Shown here one piece after another: positions 54,061-64,000 of a stretch of DNA of 64,000 bases. This DNA is from Zygnema cylindricum (lineage: Eukaryota > Streptophyta > Zygnematophyceae > Zygnematales > Zygnemataceae), in contig JBBHKE010001378.1 of NCBI GenBank assembly GCA_037447655.1, positions 834,170 through 898,169 on the forward strand. The letters are read 5' to 3'. The position numbers and the translations under genes were made by a program. Under the pieces are notes generated by a model that did not search any database, was not told where the DNA came from, and worked only from the letters and a program-made list of their open reading frames with translations. The stretch's first letter is position 1, and each line of letters begins with the position of its first letter.

Positions 54061-56085
54061 CCTAAGGAAAAACCGGGATATTTATTAGGATATGATGAGG
54101 ATGTTAAAGGATGTAGAGTTTACGATCTAAAAAGGGAAGATATAATCTTAGTAAATCATCTAGTAGTTATGGATGAAGGAAAGTCTGTGGATCCCTTCAA
54201 ATAGACAAAGTCAGTAAAAATCAGATTTGAGTCAGAAAATTCCGATGACTTGAGGTTTCCTAACTATCTGGGTTTTAATGAAGATGACATTCTTGCAGGT
54301 ACAAATCAGACCGATAAGGACTCGGATGTGGAAACTCTAGTGACAACTCTACCCGAAGCGGAAGACATGGTGGAAATTGATTCGGAATCATGGGATAAGG
54401 GAGAAGCCGAGATTGTTCGAAAGAATCCACTAGAACCATCTATTTCGGCCTCAGATTTTGACGGGGGGAGGAGAAGTAGCAAAAGATTGCAAGAAAAACA
54501 GGTTAATAACAAGGTAACAAAACTATCTCATCAAGATGAACCTCAGACTTATGGAGAGGCAATGACTTGTCCAGAAAGAAACCGGTGGAAGACAGCCATC
54601 TATGAGGAGATGGCCCCAATTATGGCAGCCGATGCTTATAAGCTGGTGGATTGTCCACCTTACCGAAAACCAATCGGTTGTAAGTGGGTTTTCAAATTAA
54701 AACAGACCCCAAATAACAGAATCGAGCACTACAAGGCCAGATTAGTAGCAAAGGATTTACACAAAAGGAGGGAATTAACTACGACGAAACCTTTGCCCCA
54801 GTCCTCAGATTTCCCTCCGTCCGCATACTTCTCAGACTGGCAGCAGCGAAGACATGGAAGTGCACCAGATGAACATCAAGACAGCCTTTTTGCATGGAGA
54901 ATTGGAAGAGGAGATCTTCATGCAACACCCCGAAGGGTTTGTGGAGAAGGAGAGGAGAGTAAGGTATGCCGGCTGATTAAATCTCTTTATGGTTTGAAAT
55001 AGGCGCCTCGACAATGGAATAAGAAGCTTAATGAGTTTCTTACCGGTCTGGGATAAATCCGGATCAGCTCAGATCACTCAATCTATGTTTTGGAAGATGA
55101 GGAAGGTTTTATATTTATTGCAATTTATGTTGATGATTTGCTTGTTTTAAGTAAATCAATGGAAAAAATTAATAAACTGAAAACCGATCTTAAGGGGAGA
55201 TTTGAAATGAAGGATATGGGGGAAGCAAAATATATTTTGGGAATTCAAGTAGAAAGAGACCGGAAAAGAAAGATTATAAGATTGACTCAAAAAAAAGCAA
55301 TAGGGAACATGCTTGCATAATTTCAGATGGATAAAGCTAATAGTTGTACAACTCCAATGGAGTTGAAGAAGGGAATTGAGGGGAGTGAGGAAGAAGAAGT
55401 CATAGTCTTAGACGAGGAATTATCTCCTGAAGAACAGAAGTTCATGGAGACTATTCCTTACAGGCAAGTAGTGGGAAGTCTAATCTATTTTATGAATTGT
55501 ACCCGGCCGGATTTAGCTGCAGCTTTAGGAGTGCTAAGTAGAAGTCTAAATGCTCCCACTAAGAGGGATTGCGATGCAGCTAAGAGAGTTCTTAGATTTT
55601 TGATAGGAACTAGGGATCTATCGTTACATTTGGGTGGGGAGAATACTGACATCACTACTTGGAGTGATGCTAGTTATGGTGATGCTCCGATGAGGAGACG
55701 CACTTTTGGATATGTATTATATGTGGGTGAGGGGGCTTGCTGTTTGAGTAGCAAATAGCAAAAAGTTATAGCTTGGTCCACCATAGAGGCTGAGTTTATG
55801 GCCTCTTGCTCTGCTGTAGAAGAATTGATGTGAGTCAAGTCTTTGCTTGGTGAGCTTGGTCACGTTAAGAGTGGTGTGCAAAAAACAAATTGTGATAATC
55901 AGGCAGCAATCACTATTTTTGCTAATCCTAAACATCATTTTAAAGCCAAACACATGGACATTAAACTCAGCTTTGTTGGAGAGAAAGTAAAAAACAAAAT
56001 AATTAGTTTAGAGTACCGACCAAATAGTGAGATGGTTGCAGATATGATGACCAAACTTGTGCCTTCCCCTAAGCTAATTTTGTGA
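54061..56085 (+). pseudogene. pol: Reverse transcriptase and RNase H (A3)
   Basis: Pieces: CKWVFKLKQTPNN, ARLVAKD then a base loss near 54750; YGLK then TAG (LK*APRQW) near 55001; IYVDDLLVLSKSMEKIN (catalytic box near 55125-55148); KYILGIQVERD to a TAA near 55318; MELKKGIEGSEEEEV, RQVVGSLIYFMNCTRPDL, TTWSDASYGDAPMRRRT to a TAG near 55757; NCDNQAAITI and ADMMTKLVPSPK. At least six lesions. Confidence 0.9.
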
Positions 56086-56134
56086 AGGAAGAAGTGTGGT
56101 CTGAAATTAGAGATTGACTAGAAAATAAGGGGAG

Positions 56135-57197
56135 TGTAGAAATTAATGGTCCTTTTTTAAAGTATTTTCTAGGTCTAAATAGAAATATAGAAAGAAGCCG
56201 AGGCAGTGTACCTCTAACTTCTCTATTCAACTCTCAAACTCGTCGCAGTCACTGAGAAATTGGAGAGGAAGCTAGAGCCATGGCTACCTAGGCTATCCAA
56301 AGGTTTACGGGATATAAATATTAGTTTATTTACCATTAGGGGTTTATTTACTAAAATAATATGTGATGCCTCCAGGATTTGATCCTGGTACCTGCTGGAC
56401 GCTAAGCAGCCAGTAGCCTTATCCGTTAAGTGTAGACCTAATGTAAAGTACTATAGGGTTTGATAATTAGTTAAACATTTACACGTAGAATTATTCATTT
56501 AACTCAAACTGTTTACGGGAGACATAGATCTATTAATGTAAAAGTACAGATTACAGTACGGATAAGAAACCAATACCGCGCATTTATTTCTTTAGTGAAA
56601 CAAATACCGCGTATGAATTTATTACGGTTACGATTAAATGTGAATTTAATCGGACGGCCGGAATTAAACGCCAAGATCGCGCAAGAGAATTTCGGCGGTT
56701 TGTGGTCATCGCCACATCGGATGACAGGTGGCGGAATGACATTGGATCGCGGCATCTCCGAGGATTAAAGGAGCGAATATGGATATACCACATGTCGATA
56801 TTTAGGCCATGTCGTACAATGTTAGTACAGAAAGTACACTGGCAGTTGTACTTTTGTGTACGGAAGTGTTATCTGATTGGCTCCGTACATCAGTAGATAC
56901 AGTCTGTGAGAGAGATAGGACTTAGAAAAATTAGGAGATAGGACCCTCTCTCCCAGAGAGCTTCTGTACAAAAGGTCAACTTTGACCCTCCATAACTTAG
57001 TGCTCAGGGGAGCAAATTCAGAGATTCTTTTTGCTATCGACTCAGGGGAGTCTTGTCTTCACAAGGGTGAAGGTGGTCATAGTTTTTGTCTGCCAGGGTG
57101 GCAGTTATTTTTGCTTAAACACAAAGGGGTCAAGATTATCCTAGAGGCTTCTTGGAAGCTGTCCACTCTGAGGACTTATGGAGGTCTCAGAGTTTCA
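56135..57197 (+). repeat. A3 3' LTR
   Basis: Preceded by gaaaataaggggag (56121-56134); ends GAGTTTCA at 57197. Confidence 0.92.
56353..56436 (-). other. tRNA-like block in A3 3' LTR
   Basis: Minus strand: A-box-like ttaacggataaggc near 56417-56430, B-box-like ggatcaaatcc at 56375-56385, T4 at 56353-56356. Confidence 0.7.
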
Positions 57198-57780
57198 GCC
57201 CGCGGAGGAGCAAGCAAACACAATTGGAAGCTAGCTATACTCATGAAAAAACCAATGGCGGCTTTGGGGTGCAAGCAACAGTGGCACAAAACACTCCATG
57301 TGAAATCTCTAGTTATAGTGGCCACACAATAACATGGTGGTTTCTCCATCTGCTCGACGATAATGGTACATTATTTATCTTTCATGATTGGCATTGCATC
57401 AGATCCATGTCTTGTGACAGATCCGGTAAATAATATTGGCCACAAATCTTGGAATGCTCTCGAAGGGTCCGTGTGTCTGCTCTTTGTAACCCCAACATTC
57501 AATTAGGATCCACCTCGATGCTCCTTGTAACCCCAACATTCAATTCGGATCCACCTTGATGATCCATAGAATGTGGGCTGAAATATCTATATCTAAAGCG
57601 TCAAAAGTCTGTTAGCAGAGATATATGCAATCTCCCACCCAATATAGCTCATGCTGCGTCCTATACCAACTGTTGGGGGTGGTGGAAAAATGTAGTGTGT
57701 AACGATGCTAGGAAATTTTCGAATTATCAAAGCCATGGGCATCCCACGGGCAAAATGTTAAAAAATGTAACTCTCAAGTC
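57198..57780. other. Unclassified sequence after A3
   Basis: No gene seen. Holds a short tandem duplication near 57485-57565 (ttgtaaccccaacattcaat and ggatccacct repeated). Confidence 0.4.
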
Positions 57781-58235
57781 ACCTTCTTTATTTATCTTCT
57801 AGTCTCTAGAGGAGAGAGAGAGTTAGACGAAATACAAATCAGTGGTGCCACCATGGTAGTGAAGGAGACAGGTTGGGTTAGGGAGAGATAAAAATCCGTC
57901 TCTAACAAAGAGGAGTGGACTGGCCGAGGCTTGATCCTTGACCCTACTAGTCCATAGAAGGAGTCTATCGTATCCATTTTTTGTAGAAGATGTCGATACC
58001 GACATGGGGTGTTATACGAAAATAATGAGGTTAAGCGGAAAAATACCATCTAACCGATTTAAATAAACTAACGAACACAAAACCATTGTGGGGTTTTAGA
58101 AGCACGAAATATTTTATGCGTTTTATAATTGAACGATTAGAAATGAAGTGATATTTAATCGGACGACTCGCGTTAGCACCAGAAGCCCGGAATGGCCATT
58201 TTGGCGGATTTCGCCAAATACGACACACTGTTTCA
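57781..58235 (+). repeat. Copia-type LTR fragment K
   Basis: Diverged plus-strand LTR portion: gccaccatggtagtgaagg near 57849, a tRNA-like stretch (minus, about 57925-57985, B-box-like ggatcaagcct), taatcggacgactcgcg near 58158 and ttggcggatttcgcc near 58200, in the order seen in other LTRs. Confidence 0.6.
57925..57985 (-). other. tRNA-like remnant in LTR fragment K
   Basis: Only the B-box-like ggatcaagcct is clear; the downstream T-run is only T3. Confidence 0.4.
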
Positions 58236-58310
58236 CAAGACGATGAAAATGCAGCTTGTAGTCATCTCAGAAGTAAAACAAACATAAAGCTTTCACAAAA
58301 AAAAAACGGT

Positions 58311-59083
58311 TGAAAATAACAACTTCAACAATTAATGAATCACAACTCATGGACATAATAGCCCTGCAAATCTACTACAATGTAGATAACACTAAGAGGA
58401 ACACACACACAAATTACACAGAATTATGCTTACAGATCTGTGAGATATTCACAGGTAAATATTACCAAAAACCTCACACAGATTTTGATAGAAAATGTTC
58501 CCAACTCAAAAATTGACTAAGTCCTACTCATATACACTGAACCTTCACTACTGATCGTACGGAGGCATACAAACCATACAACTAACAAATTGACAGAACC
58601 AATACTGTGGGTATACCTGAATACACAAGGTATGTCATACTTCAATCAAACAACGTTAATTAACTAATTAACTAACAAAACGAGAAGGTTGTGTTCTACA
58701 AATATATATACCGATATTAGATTCTGAATGTTGTGTAGGATTACTATGAAATCGGTCCTCTCTCCATCATCATTTGTCGGTAAACTCTATCCGCCGTCCG
58801 TACACCAGATTCGGCACCGTAGATGTGCCTCCACTTATCACTTTGGTTTTCATGTATATCCGTGGTTTTAATGTATATCCGTACTCCCACAGACGTATAT
58901 TCCGGAGCGTATGCTCCCAAGTGACGATGCATGTCCCAAAGTGTATCATAGGGTGTACTCCCATTGTGTCACTATAACGCTTATTCTGGTTCAAGTGAAC
59001 CAGAATCACCAAAACATTCTAAGTCACGAAACTCTCTTCCTCACACCCGAGGCATAGAGAGGATTAAAGCTTTCAAAACAACA
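58311..59083 (-). repeat. C2-related LTR (G), solo or truncated
   Basis: Its outer end (minus: TGTTGTTTTGAAAGCTTTAATCC, ATGCCTCGGGTGTGAGG in two blocks) matches the start of the C2 LTR. Length 773 bp if it ends at 58311. It adjoins the interrupted element F at 59084. No matching duplication on the left was found. Confidence 0.7.
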
Positions 59084-59980
59084 CTTCTCTACAACTTTAG
59101 TGTCTATATGAGATGTGTTTCATAAACTCTCTCTCCTTTTCAGCCATCCAATCATCTAGGATTACTATTCCTCCTTTTAAGCTCCCCACAAAAACCTTCT
59201 TTAAGTCCATAGGAGTAGAGCAACTATTGACTTTCTCCATCTGAAACTTTTCCAACATGTTTTCTATTACTTCTTTCTATTGAATTTTATCATTCTCTTT
59301 TCTCTATCTCTTTCTATTTGAATTCCTAGAATATATCTAGGCTCCCCTAGATCCTTCATATCAAACAAACTCCTCAAATATTTTTTTGACTTATTAATCT
59401 TTTCAATTGACTTGCTCAAGACTAATAGATCATCAACATAAATAACAATAAATATGACACAATTCCCATCTTTAATCAAATCGATAGAATGATCCAAACT
59501 GATTTGGATATATCCAAAGTTAGTTAAAAACTCATCCAACTTGATGTTCCACTCCCGTGGCGCCCACTAAAGCCTATACAAATACTTGATCAATTTGCAC
59601 ACCTTACTCTCTTGTCCATTCTCCACAAAGCCTTCCATTTGCTTCATGAATATTTCTTCCTCCAATTCTCCATGAAGAAAAGTTGTTTTAATATCGATTT
59701 GGTGAATCTCCATGTATTTTGCTCCTGCTTGACTAAAGAGAATTCTGACCGAAGGAAATCTCACTACAGAGGCGAAGGTTTCCTCATAATATATCCATTT
59801 TTTTGTCTGTAACACTTTGCTACTAACAGATCTTTATATCTTTCAATTGAATTATCTATGTTCAGTATTAGCCTAAACACCCATTTGCATCCGATATGTT
59901 TTCTATCCGGAGGGCAATCCACTAATTCCCATATGTTAGCTTCAGTTATAGATTCCTTTTCCTCATTAATAGTTGTCATC
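59084..59980 (-). pseudogene. pol: Reverse transcriptase (F)
   Basis: Pieces on the minus strand: INEEKESITEANIWELVDCPPDRKHIGCKWVFR, a shift, YYEETFASVVRFPSVRIL, IDIKTTFLHGELEEEIFMKQ, then a stop in the LKQAPRQW region near 59567, VIYVDDLLVLSKSIEKIN (catalytic box near 59430-59450), FDMKDLGEPRYILGIQIERD. The last codons before LTR G are ISYRH followed by a shifted QVVG. Confidence 0.88.
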
Positions 59981-60090
59981 TATCTACTAGTTTCAAAGCT
60001 ATTAATGGCCTCGAAATAAGTTTGAGGCTCATTCGTGTGTGACACGTTTTTTAGTTTTTTGTTTATGTGTCTTTTACTAATCCTTCTTTC

Positions 60091-61480
60091 TCATTCAAAT
60101 TCAGTTGCTGGTATGGATGGCATCCTCAGATTCATCTTTGGATGTTCTTCGGTTCCCCTATCTATGGAAACCAGTTCAGTTGCTTTTTCTCCCCTCTCGT
60201 CTGAAGTGAGAGAAATCTCTTTTTCCACTTTAGATTTTCCTTCTGTTGTACGTGCATTGTCTTGATGAGTTGTCTCGTCCCGTACATCTACTGTTTCAGA
60301 GTGATGGTCAGTTTCAAAACCGATTTTGACAATTTTGTTGTATTTAAAGGGATCTAAAGATTTCCCTTCATCCATTATCATTAGATGCTTTACCGAGATT
60401 ATATCTTTATTGTCAAGATCATAGACTTACATCCCTTTACATCGTTATCATATGCCACTAGGTATCCATATGCACCATTTACATCTAATTTTCAGCTCGC
60501 TTTATCTGTGTTCAGACTGTAAACTTGACTTCCGAACACTTTTTAATGAGATAAATTTGGTTTCCTACCAGTCCATCTTTCATATGGTGTCTCATCCTTG
60601 ACAGTTGAGGTAATAACACTATTTTTTAGATAATTAGCACAGTTCATTGCTTCAACCTAACACTCTCTTCCTATTCTCTTGTCTGTCAACATACTTAACA
60701 TACTTCTAACAGTATCTCTTAGAGTTCGATTCAATTTTTCAGCTACCCCATTCTGTTCCGGGTTATTAGGAACACTTCTTTGATTTTGGATTCCCTCATG
60801 TCTTAAAAAATCTTCAAATTGATTAGAACTGTATTCTCCTCGATTATCACTCGTACTTCTTTTGATGGGAGTTTCATGGAGCTTTTCACTAAATGATTTG
60901 TACTCTTTAAAATACATACTTCTTTTTATAGGAGTTTCATGGAACTTTTCACTACATGCTTTGTACTCTTTCAAATACATTGAGGCTTCAGACTTAGATT
61001 TAAAAAAGTATACCTGAGAGTATTTAGACTAATCATCTTTGATAGTAAGCATGTATCTTTTACCTCCTGCTAATGGGACTCTAGCTGCCCCCCAAAAATC
61101 AGTGTGAATTAGATCTAACACCTTTTCTCCCCTAAAGGTTGCAACTTTGGAGAAAGGCAGCATGTGAGTTTTCCTTGTGCACACCCACTGTAGTCATCTA
61201 AAAGCTCATTGTCTTGAAACTGGATCCCTTTTATTACTCCCTTCCTTTTCATTTCTTCCCATATGTCTAAATGCACATATCTCAACCTATTATGCCATAT
61301 CATCATATCATTTACACAAGAATCCAAATATCCCTTCTTTTGATTGTTTAAGACAATCCAACACATCCTTTGATTATCCTTTTCAGTTATGAAATAAACC
61401 TCATTTTCAAAGCTAGCTCTGAACACACCTTTTATAGTTTTTGTCTTGAATTCCTTGTCATCTAACACAGTAGATATCAT
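60091..61480 (-). pseudogene. pol: Integrase (F), with in-frame tandem duplication
   Basis: Zinc domain MMIWHNRLRYVHLDIWEEM and CSGCAQGK near 61190-61320; core region SDNRGEYSSNQFEDFL and NPEQNGVAEKLNRTLRDTV near 60740-60870. A 63-bp block coding KEYKxxSEKxHETPIKRS is duplicated in tandem (about 60860-60985). The linker before reverse transcriptase is at about 60091-60381. Several stops and shifts. Confidence 0.85.
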
Positions 61481-62860
61481 ATTTTTGTTTTAACTGAGGA
61501 ATATACAAAACATCTGACAAGGTCACTATGGATACCTTTCCATCCACTATGACCTTAAGGTCTACTATCCTACTAACCTAGTGGTGAGAATTCTCGCATC
61601 CCCATACTCTATCTCTGCGGATGGAATCTTTTTCAAATTTGTAAACCATTTTCTATCTCTACACATATGCATAGATGTTTCGAGTCAATGATCTACCTAT
61701 CAGTTGGTGTTTCTTTCATACCCGCGAAAGTATACTTTTGCCTTCTTAGAATTTTTGTCTCCATGTTTATTTTTTCCAGTTTTTCATCAAAGAAAGCTCA
61801 TCAAACTCTTCATCGAAAATCTCATCCTCGTCTCCATTCACATGTGTTGCCATAAGTGCTTTTTTTCCCCTCTTTGGCTAGAATTTGCTTGTGTATCCTT
61901 CATTCGTAGCTCCGCCAATATGGTGCAATATGCCATGTATTGCCCATGTTTTTTGCCAAAATGGCATACTTTCTTTGAGGGACCCTTTCCTGTTCCCTCA
62001 TATTGTCCTCATTTTCCCCCTCCACCCAAAGGCTTGTAAGGTTTACTTCCATCTAGTTTTTTCAACCTGTCCGTGCTGCAAGTGCTTAAATAAAAAGATT
62101 TCCTCGTTAGAGCTCCATAGTATTCTCTCTAATCAAGATCATTCTAACAACTGAGTCCCAAATCCATCGATTATCTGGTAATTCCTGAACCCGGTTTACA
62201 ATGTTTTCATACACATCTGGGAGTTTCATGATAAGAGTGTTAACTTTCTTTTTTTTCTGTTTCTACCTTTCTTGCAATTTTAAGTTCAACACAAATTCCA
62301 ACAAGATCATTGTAAAAATCTGGAATACTACTACCTCTATAAACATAGGCACTTAGTTTCTAATTTGTTGAAGTTGCTGAATAGTTTTACTCCTATACTG
62401 ATTAACTAGGGAATCCCAAACTTCTGACAGAGGGAAGAGAAATTGCTTAAGTGAGATTCCTCAAAATGACATGGTTGGTCACCTCATTTTTGTAGTATCA
62501 AACTAGGTGTTCATTCTCTTCTTTTTTCTACACTCTTGGTGTCATTGCTACTTTAGTTGTTATTGGTGTGGCGGCTTCAGTTGCCACATGAATAGGTTTC
62601 TCTTTCCCTTTCTCTCCATCCATGATGATGGTTTCTCCATCATCCTCAGATTCCTCTGAATTGTAGACACTTCTCTGCCCCGTCCTGATAAGCCTTGAAA
62701 CCGAGCTCCCTTAAAGCTTAGTGGAGCCCGAATGCACGGTGGAGAACATCTCACATACCCCGATAGTATTCCCTAAAGGTGTTTTTCAACGAAGACACAT
62801 CTTTTTATAGTTTCTCAATAAATATACCATTTTCTATGGAAGATGGGCACCCTAGAGGGT
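61481..62860 (-). pseudogene. gag: Gag and protease (F), heavily broken
   Basis: Protease region near 61560-61690 shows the MHMCRDRKWF-like sequence but the DSG triplet is frameshifted. Gag blocks near 62100-62860 include the FPDNRW-like and VYENIVNRVQE-like stretches, an Arg/Glu-rich KGKEKP segment and the opening MGPPSRVPIF over the primer site. Frames change many times. Confidence 0.75.
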
Positions 62861-62872
62861 GGGCCCATAACC
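62858..62872 (-). other. Primer binding site of element F (half initiator tRNA-Met)
   Basis: Minus strand GGTTATGGGCCCACC, exact, abutting the LTR. Confidence 0.82.
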
Positions 62873-63852
62873 TGAAATTATGGGGGCTCCATAGCCTCCC
62901 AAAATGCACAGCTCAACCTTAGCCTCTAGAATAGCCCACACCAACTTCGGTTTAAATAAGAATAGTAACCACCGTGGGAAGCAACAATTCTAATTGACTT
63001 CACCCCAGTCAAGGCACGACTCTTGTGAGTACGCCGCTAAAGAATCACTTAAAAAACTCACCCGAGTGAAATATTATGGCGAATCAAAAGTCAGCAAATA
63101 TATATAAAATCTCTCTGTGAGAGAGGTACTCAAAAACTTCCTAAGTTCTAAAATCCTACTCACAACCCCTATGTAGTGGCCTGTCTACAAATCAGAATAC
63201 TATAACGTACAATTTATAGAAGAGAAGGTGCACTAGCCACGGTACGATCAGTACGACTTTTGTATGACACCAATGAAATCAATGTTCCTTCCATATCCGA
63301 CGCCATTGATTTGTCTCGTCTCCTTGTGTTGACCATTGAAGACTTACCACGTGTTGATCTGTCGACTCTTTTGGCATAAGCCGCCAAAAGAGCCATTCTG
63401 AGATAAAGCTATTTGGAGATGTCTGTGCTCACGCGCGCTGTTCTCTCGTTATTTTGTAATCAATAACGATCATCTGACTCCAGCGGTGCGCAAAATGTTC
63501 TTTGCGGCCGTCGTACTTTTCTCGATCCATGTTCACCAATTTATCGGTTCGCTGTTAAATTACATATTTGCGCATGAATTGTTTAATACATTATCGAGCC
63601 GTATATCCGATACGATTCTTCTATGACTTAGAGGATAAGACGAGTGACTCTGTTTGACTATATAGGACCTAGCATCAAATCTAGGTTGGTCCAATGCTTT
63701 TGTTAAGTTCACCTTTTGTCCCTCTCTCTTTCTCTTTAATCTACACTTTGTCTACTAAGAAGTGAGCCATGGTGGCTCTCCTCATAACTCTCTTTTTCTT
63801 GTCTAGAGTCTAGGAAATAAAGTAGTGACTTGAGAATTACCGTTTTCAACAC
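62873..63852 (-). repeat. F 5' LTR (980 bp)
   Basis: Begins TGTTGAAAACGG on the minus strand. accacgtgttga near 63348; gtgagccatggtggct near 63761; tRNA-like block. Confidence 0.85.
63622..63701 (+). other. tRNA-like block in F LTR
   Basis: A-box-like cttagaggataagacg near 63627-63642, B-box-like gcatcaaatct at 63672-63682, T4 at 63698-63701. Confidence 0.65.
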
Positions 63853-64000
63853 TAGTTCTACAATCAAAGATGTTAGATCAATAAAATTGTCATTCATGCT
63901 TCCACCCTTATGAGTATAGGCTGTGATTTTATTTTTTGCCAGCTGCTGTTGCTACAAAGATCCACTCTTATATTTGTTCCTTAAGGGCTCCCACATGTCA
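63853..64000 (-). pseudogene. gag: Copia gag fragment of a further element
   Basis: Minus strand encodes DMWEPLRNKYKSGSL, a stop, QQQLAKNKITAYTHKGGSMNDNFIDLTSL, split by conserved gag spacing, the middle of the helical copia gag domain. The F LTR begins right after it, so F was probably inserted into this gag. It continues past the window. Confidence 0.8.

Larger units (their letters stand above)
50722..57197 (+). mobile_element. Full-length copia element A3 (6476 bp)
   Basis: 5' LTR 50722-51791 (1070 bp), internal 51792-56134, 3' LTR 56135-57197. All domains are present, broken by many stops and shifts. Flanks (AAGCC and GCCCG) do not form a clear duplication, so an end may have been rearranged. 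Confidence 0.92.
59084..63852 (-). mobile_element. Degraded copia element F
   Basis: 5' LTR 62873-63852 (980 bp), primer site 62858-62872, gag, protease, integrase and reverse transcriptase on the minus strand to 59084, where it is cut by LTR G within the YRQVVGS motif. RNase H and the 3' LTR are missing. The most decayed copia in the window. Confidence 0.88.

Overview
The window is a stretch of repeat-rich nuclear DNA from a eukaryote, most likely of the plant lineage. The evidence for this is a degraded 3' part of a plant-like 28S rRNA gene, copia primer sites that match the anticodon arm of plant-type initiator tRNA-Met, and CACGTG/ACGTGGC (G-box/ABRE-like) motifs in most LTRs. The species cannot be fixed from sequence alone. 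No intact single-copy host gene was found; almost all coding signal is Ty1/copia or Ty3/gypsy.

Layout. 1-2174 and 5566-6095 are spacer repeats (51-bp and 72-bp units) lying just downstream of a minus-strand 28S pseudogene, so they are probably rDNA intergenic spacer. A gag-only copia (B, minus, about 2175-5565) sits in them. The 28S 3' part is cut by a solo LTR (S1, 6145-7354, duplication CGTAG) and by a full copia (A1, 7484-13931), and resumes at 13932-14807. 14808-17604 is unclassified with local repeats. 17605-30497 is a three-level nest. Copia E (minus) is split by copia D (18812-29879, minus, duplication CGGTC), which is split by young copia C2 (19922-25489, plus, duplication ATACC). 30498-40255 is a minus-strand Ty3/gypsy (Gy1) carrying a decayed DNA cytosine-5 methyltransferase between protease and reverse transcriptase. 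40757-46364 is copia A2 (minus). 46652-50670 is a second gypsy fragment (Gy2, plus) split by solo LTR S2. 50722-57197 is copia A3 (plus). 57198-64000 holds LTR fragments, a C2-like LTR and degraded copia F (minus).

Shared logic. The copia families use one unusual plan. The LTR is followed with no gap by a 15-nt primer site complementary to the anticodon arm of initiator tRNA-Met (half-tRNA priming, as known for Drosophila copia). That site also encodes part of Gag, and where it can be seen the Gag start codon lies inside the LTR. Fourteen LTRs or LTR fragments of the copia type carry, antisense to the element, a tRNA-like block with A-box-like and B-box-like sequences, and in nearly all a T4 or longer run just downstream, so each resembles a Pol III unit. 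The most notable items are this block, the half-tRNA primer site and the captured methyltransferase. All coordinates, motif calls and mismatch counts were made by eye.
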